64,000 bases of DNA, taken from assembly GCF_900547735.1 (NCBI RefSeq), contig NZ_URHZ01000002.1, forward strand, positions 68,675-132,674, given 5' to 3'. A model generated the notes under the pieces. The model ran no database searches and was not told the DNA's origin. It saw nothing but the letters and a program-made list of their open reading frames with translations. Positions 61,518 to 64,000 of the stretch are shown piece by piece. The DNA is from an uncultured Clostridium sp. (GTDB lineage Bacteria > Bacillota > Clostridia > Lachnospirales > Lachnospiraceae). Position numbers and translations under genes: made by a program. Numbering within the stretch: the first letter of the stretch is position 1; every line of letters begins with the position of its first letter.

Positions 61518-62288
61518 CTACCAGATTTTCCACGGCGCGTCCCCGTCCTGCCACATCTGTTCAAGCTGCATTCTGTCCCTTTGGGTGTCCATGCATTTCC
61601 AGAAACCGTCATGGCGGTAAACCATCAGTTCCCCGTCCTTTGCCAGATTTTCAAGCGGCGCTTTTTCAAACACCGTCTCATCCCCGTCTATATAGTCAAA
61701 TACGCCCGGCTCCATCACCATGAAACCGCCGTTTACAATCTTGCCGTCGTCGTCGTTCTTCTCGCGGAATTCATGGATTGCTCCGTCGGCATCCACATCC
61801 AGGACTCCGAAGCGCTGGCCGATGTTGACGCCGCTGATCGTGGCCGTTTTGCCATGGCTCTTATGGAATTTAAGCAGGGCATCGAGATCCACCGTGGACA
61901 CTCCGTCCCCGTATGTCAGCATAAATGTCTCGTCACCGATGTATTCGCGCACCCTCTTGATGCGTCCTCCGGTCATGGTGTGCAGGCCCGTATCCACCAG
62001 CGTCACCTTCCACGGCTCGGAATAATTATTATGGACTTCCATGCTGTTGTTTGCCAGGTCAAAGGTCACATCGGAGGTGTGGAGGAAGTAATCGGCAAAA
62101 AATTCTTTGACCACATACTGCTTGTACCCCAGACAGATGATAAAATCATGATACCCAAACTGGGAATAATATTTCATAATATGCCATAAAATCGGCTGTT
62201 CTCCTATTTCCACCATTGGTTTCGGCTTCAGATGGCTCTCCTCGCTGATCCTTGTCCCGAATCCTCCTGCTAATATCACTACTTTCAT
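61518..62288 (-). CDS. rfbF: Glucose-1-phosphate cytidylyltransferase
   Basis: A 256-residue nucleotidyltransferase making CDP-glucose from CTP and glucose-1-phosphate, the entry to CDP-3,6-dideoxyhexoses. It has LAGGFGTRISEES and KPKPMVEIGEQPILWHIM, GYKQYVVKEFF, MLTYGDGVSTVD and HDGFWKCMDTQRD, the diagnostic RfbF ending. Full length. It lies 23 bases after the large membrane protein gene at the head of this operon. Confidence 0.94.
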   Translation of the reverse strand: MKVVILAGGFGTRISEESHLKPKPMVEIGEQPILWHIMKYYSQFGYHDFIICLGYKQYVVKEFFADYFLHTSDVTFDLANNSMEVHNNYSEPWKVTLVDTGLHTMTGGRIKRVREYIGDETFMLTYGDGVSTVDLDALLKFHKSHGKTATISGVNIGQRFGVLDVDADGAIHEFREKNDDDGKIVNGGFMVMEPGVFDYIDGDETVFEKAPLENLAKDGELMVYRHDGFWKCMDTQRDRMQLEQMWQDGDAPWKIW

Positions 62289-62311
62289 GGGCGTACCCTC
62301 CTTTGTTATAT

Positions 62312-63748
62312 CTAATTTCTGAAAATATTCAGGTTATTTTCTTCCAGAATCCGCATTGCCTTTCTCACCTGCTCCGCATCGTGCTGCAGATACGTCACCA
62401 GATCTTCATCGTCTGCCGTCCTGTAGTTTAACCCCAGTTCCCTGGATACCCGCAGGAAATCCTTCCTGTACGGCGCAGAAGCCATCTCTTCTTTCAACGT
62501 CCACCCGTTTCCGAAAAGAATCAGGCAGGCCCCAAGGGCGATGATTACGGAAGCAGCGGCGCTTACGCGCTTTACGCGCTCCGCCTTCTCCCCATCGTTC
62601 CGGGCAAAACGCTTTAAGTGCATCACGGCGGCAAAGGTCAGTATTATTCCGATGATGCCCATCTGGTACTGCAGGGCATATCTGGACGACATTCCGTAGG
62701 TATCCTTTAAAAAGATCCACCGGGCCGATAAAATCAGCAGATGGTTCAGCCCGCCGTTTAATATCATAATAAGCGGAAATGCCGTTTTTTCATAGAGCTT
62801 ATATTTCCAGTTCAGGTACAGCGCATACAGATAGAGAAAGATGACCGCCGCTCCCACGAGGCAGATAAAGGTATTGCTTCCTAAAAAGCCGCCCCCCTCC
62901 GCCAGCTTGATGAACTGGTTCTGTCCCACCACGGCCGAGGCAAATGCCTTCAGGATAAACGTGATGAAAAATACGGGCTCCGCAATAAATTCCGTCACAA
63001 TATTGCCTTCCGTCACGGCTCCCCTGTGCACATAGACCGCATGGGAGTTGCTCCAGAGATAGAGCGCCAGCGGAATCAGCACCGCGGCGAGATAACCGAG
63101 GTAAAGGCGGTTTAACCTGCCCTTTTTTCTATAGTCCGACGCCAGCATGACCAGATAGACCAACGTCAAAAGCGCCGAATAGCTGCCGCAGTAAGGACCT
63201 GCCACAAGCAGGGTCAGAATGGGCGGTAGTACCATCAGGGCGATCCGGTCGGCTTTCAGCTCATGCCCTGTCCGGATCGCATGATCCAGAATCACATAAT
63301 GGCAGATAAAACCGGAAACGGCGAGAAAACACACCCAGCCCGTTCCGTTGGTCAGCATCTCCCATTTATTCAGGCTGAAATAGACAAAAAGGACAAAAAG
63401 GAACCAGAAATAAGAGACGCTCTTTTCCCTCCTTGAATAGGCCGCCAGCGCAGCCGCCCCCAGGCCCAGGCTCAGAACTCCGAGCGCCATGTCGAAGAAC
63501 GTATTGTAACCGAGCAGCTTCACATTGATGATCCTGCCCAGATACGTCACCGGAACCCTGGTGAGAATATCGGGGACAAAGAATTTGGCCGGGTTTCCCA
63601 CATCGGGAAGATAGGAATTGATCAGCCTGATATAATCGGAAAACGCCACGTTATCCGATGCAAGATGCAGATAGTAAAAGCTGAACAGGACTCCAATCAG
63701 GACGGGGATAAACCAGGCCGCACCCTTTTTCGTCGATTTCATTTCCAT
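62312..63748 (-). CDS. Multi-spanning membrane protein (DUF6056-like)
   Basis: A 478-residue protein with about eleven hydrophobic helices, an external first loop with SDYIRLINSYLPDVGN and a C-terminal soluble segment of about 70 residues. The layout is that of DUF6056/GT-C-like membrane proteins that often occur in envelope-glycan loci. No catalytic motif is certain. AGGAG lies six bases before the ATG, and it is the first gene of the rfbFGH-licD-GT2 operon. Confidence 0.65.
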   Translation of the reverse strand: MEMKSTKKGAAWFIPVLIGVLFSFYYLHLASDNVAFSDYIRLINSYLPDVGNPAKFFVPDILTRVPVTYLGRIINVKLLGYNTFFDMALGVLSLGLGAAALAAYSRREKSVSYFWFLFVLFVYFSLNKWEMLTNGTGWVCFLAVSGFICHYVILDHAIRTGHELKADRIALMVLPPILTLLVAGPYCGSYSALLTLVYLVMLASDYRKKGRLNRLYLGYLAAVLIPLALYLWSNSHAVYVHRGAVTEGNIVTEFIAEPVFFITFILKAFASAVVGQNQFIKLAEGGGFLGSNTFICLVGAAVIFLYLYALYLNWKYKLYEKTAFPLIMILNGGLNHLLILSARWIFLKDTYGMSSRYALQYQMGIIGIILTFAAVMHLKRFARNDGEKAERVKRVSAAASVIIALGACLILFGNGWTLKEEMASAPYRKDFLRVSRELGLNYRTADDEDLVTYLQHDAEQVRKAMRILEENNLNIFRN

Positions 63749-63819
63749 AGAATTCTCCTTAATATAGCAAACGAGTCTGCCGTTCTTTTGTTACTGTTCC
63801 CCCAATGTCATTTAGATAA

Positions 63820-64000
63820 TTTTACGCGTGTATGGTTAGACCGTAACAGTTCCGCCTTTAAATGAGGAATGAGAACGCCGCCGGGACGGTCGGGGTTCGG
63901 GATGGTGAGGAGGGAGGGGATGAGTCTTCAGTCCCGGGCTGTAGTTTGTCGCGGGTGGGGAATCCGGGCAGAAAAAGTTCCTGCGGGAAACGCTTGCGCT
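63820..64000. repeat. Giant palindromic repeat R2, copy c, cut by the window end
   Basis: From about 63,900 the sequence repeats R2a: GGGATGAGTCTTCAGTCCC is identical, and the arm GGGGAATCCGGGCAGAAAAA with its continuation matches 33,862-33,905 at about 41 of 44 positions. Only the left half is in view. The segment before it (63,749-63,890) is the upstream region of the last operon, where no convincing promoter was found. Confidence 0.8.

Overview
The window looks like chromosome of an endospore-forming, anaerobic clostridium, most likely family Lachnospiraceae. The reasons are a spoIIR gene, a CIRCE-controlled hsp20/dnaJ pair, clostridial peptidase and permease families, strong GGAGG ribosome sites and moderate GC. 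The species assignment is inference. No rRNA, tRNA, CRISPR array or intact mobile element was seen. Almost all genes are core or accessory metabolism and cell envelope.

Bases 1-255 are the end of a sugar symporter. Bases 524-18,190 are one long minus-strand surface-polysaccharide operon, visibly more AT-rich than the rest. It has a promoter at 18,193-18,221 and begins with a NusG paralogue of the LoaP/RfaH type (17,192-17,830). A leader with a terminator and a decayed IS200 transposase follow. Then come an aminotransferase, an initiating phosphoglycosyltransferase, four glycosyltransferases, a Wzx flippase, an EpsG/Wzy polymerase, an asparagine-synthase-like protein, and five enzymes that together match the WbpA/B/E/D/I route to UDP-ManNAc3NAcA. 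The asparagine-synthase-like protein may amidate that uronic acid.

Bases 18,595-22,393 carry a DUF1934 protein, glutamate racemase with a large Cys/His/Gly repeat insertion, D-Ala-D-Ala ligase and spoIIR with its own low-complexity insertion. Bases 22,494-30,460 are an RND efflux operon: TetR regulator with a textbook double operator, membrane-fusion protein, RND pump and two TolC-like proteins, notable in a probable monoderm. Bases 30,539-33,546 hold an Fe-S aldo/keto reductase, a GntR regulator and ispE.

Bases 33,550-34,700 are a gene-poor region with two very long palindromic repeats; a third copy is cut by the window end. After YesL, a GNAT enzyme, cyclophilin and an alpha/beta hydrolase comes the heat-shock pair. 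Bases 39,982-49,510 form a peptide and amino-acid use region: GltS, two PepT tripeptidases, an M18 aminopeptidase, an APC permease, a YitT protein and a LysR regulator. A nearly identical 16-bp palindrome lies in front of both the gltS operon and pepT2, suggesting a shared regulon.

Bases 49,841-56,845 hold an alanine/Na+ symporter, a zinc-dependent phospholipase-C-like protein, a large membrane protein, a lipoprotein and a D,D-carboxypeptidase. Bases 56,906-63,748 are a second envelope-sugar operon: two membrane or glycosyltransferase proteins, LicD, and RfbF/RfbG/RfbH for a CDP-3,6-dideoxyhexose precursor, with the E3 reductase missing from view. Several dispersed intergenic repeat families (here R1, R2, R3) and minisatellites are described.
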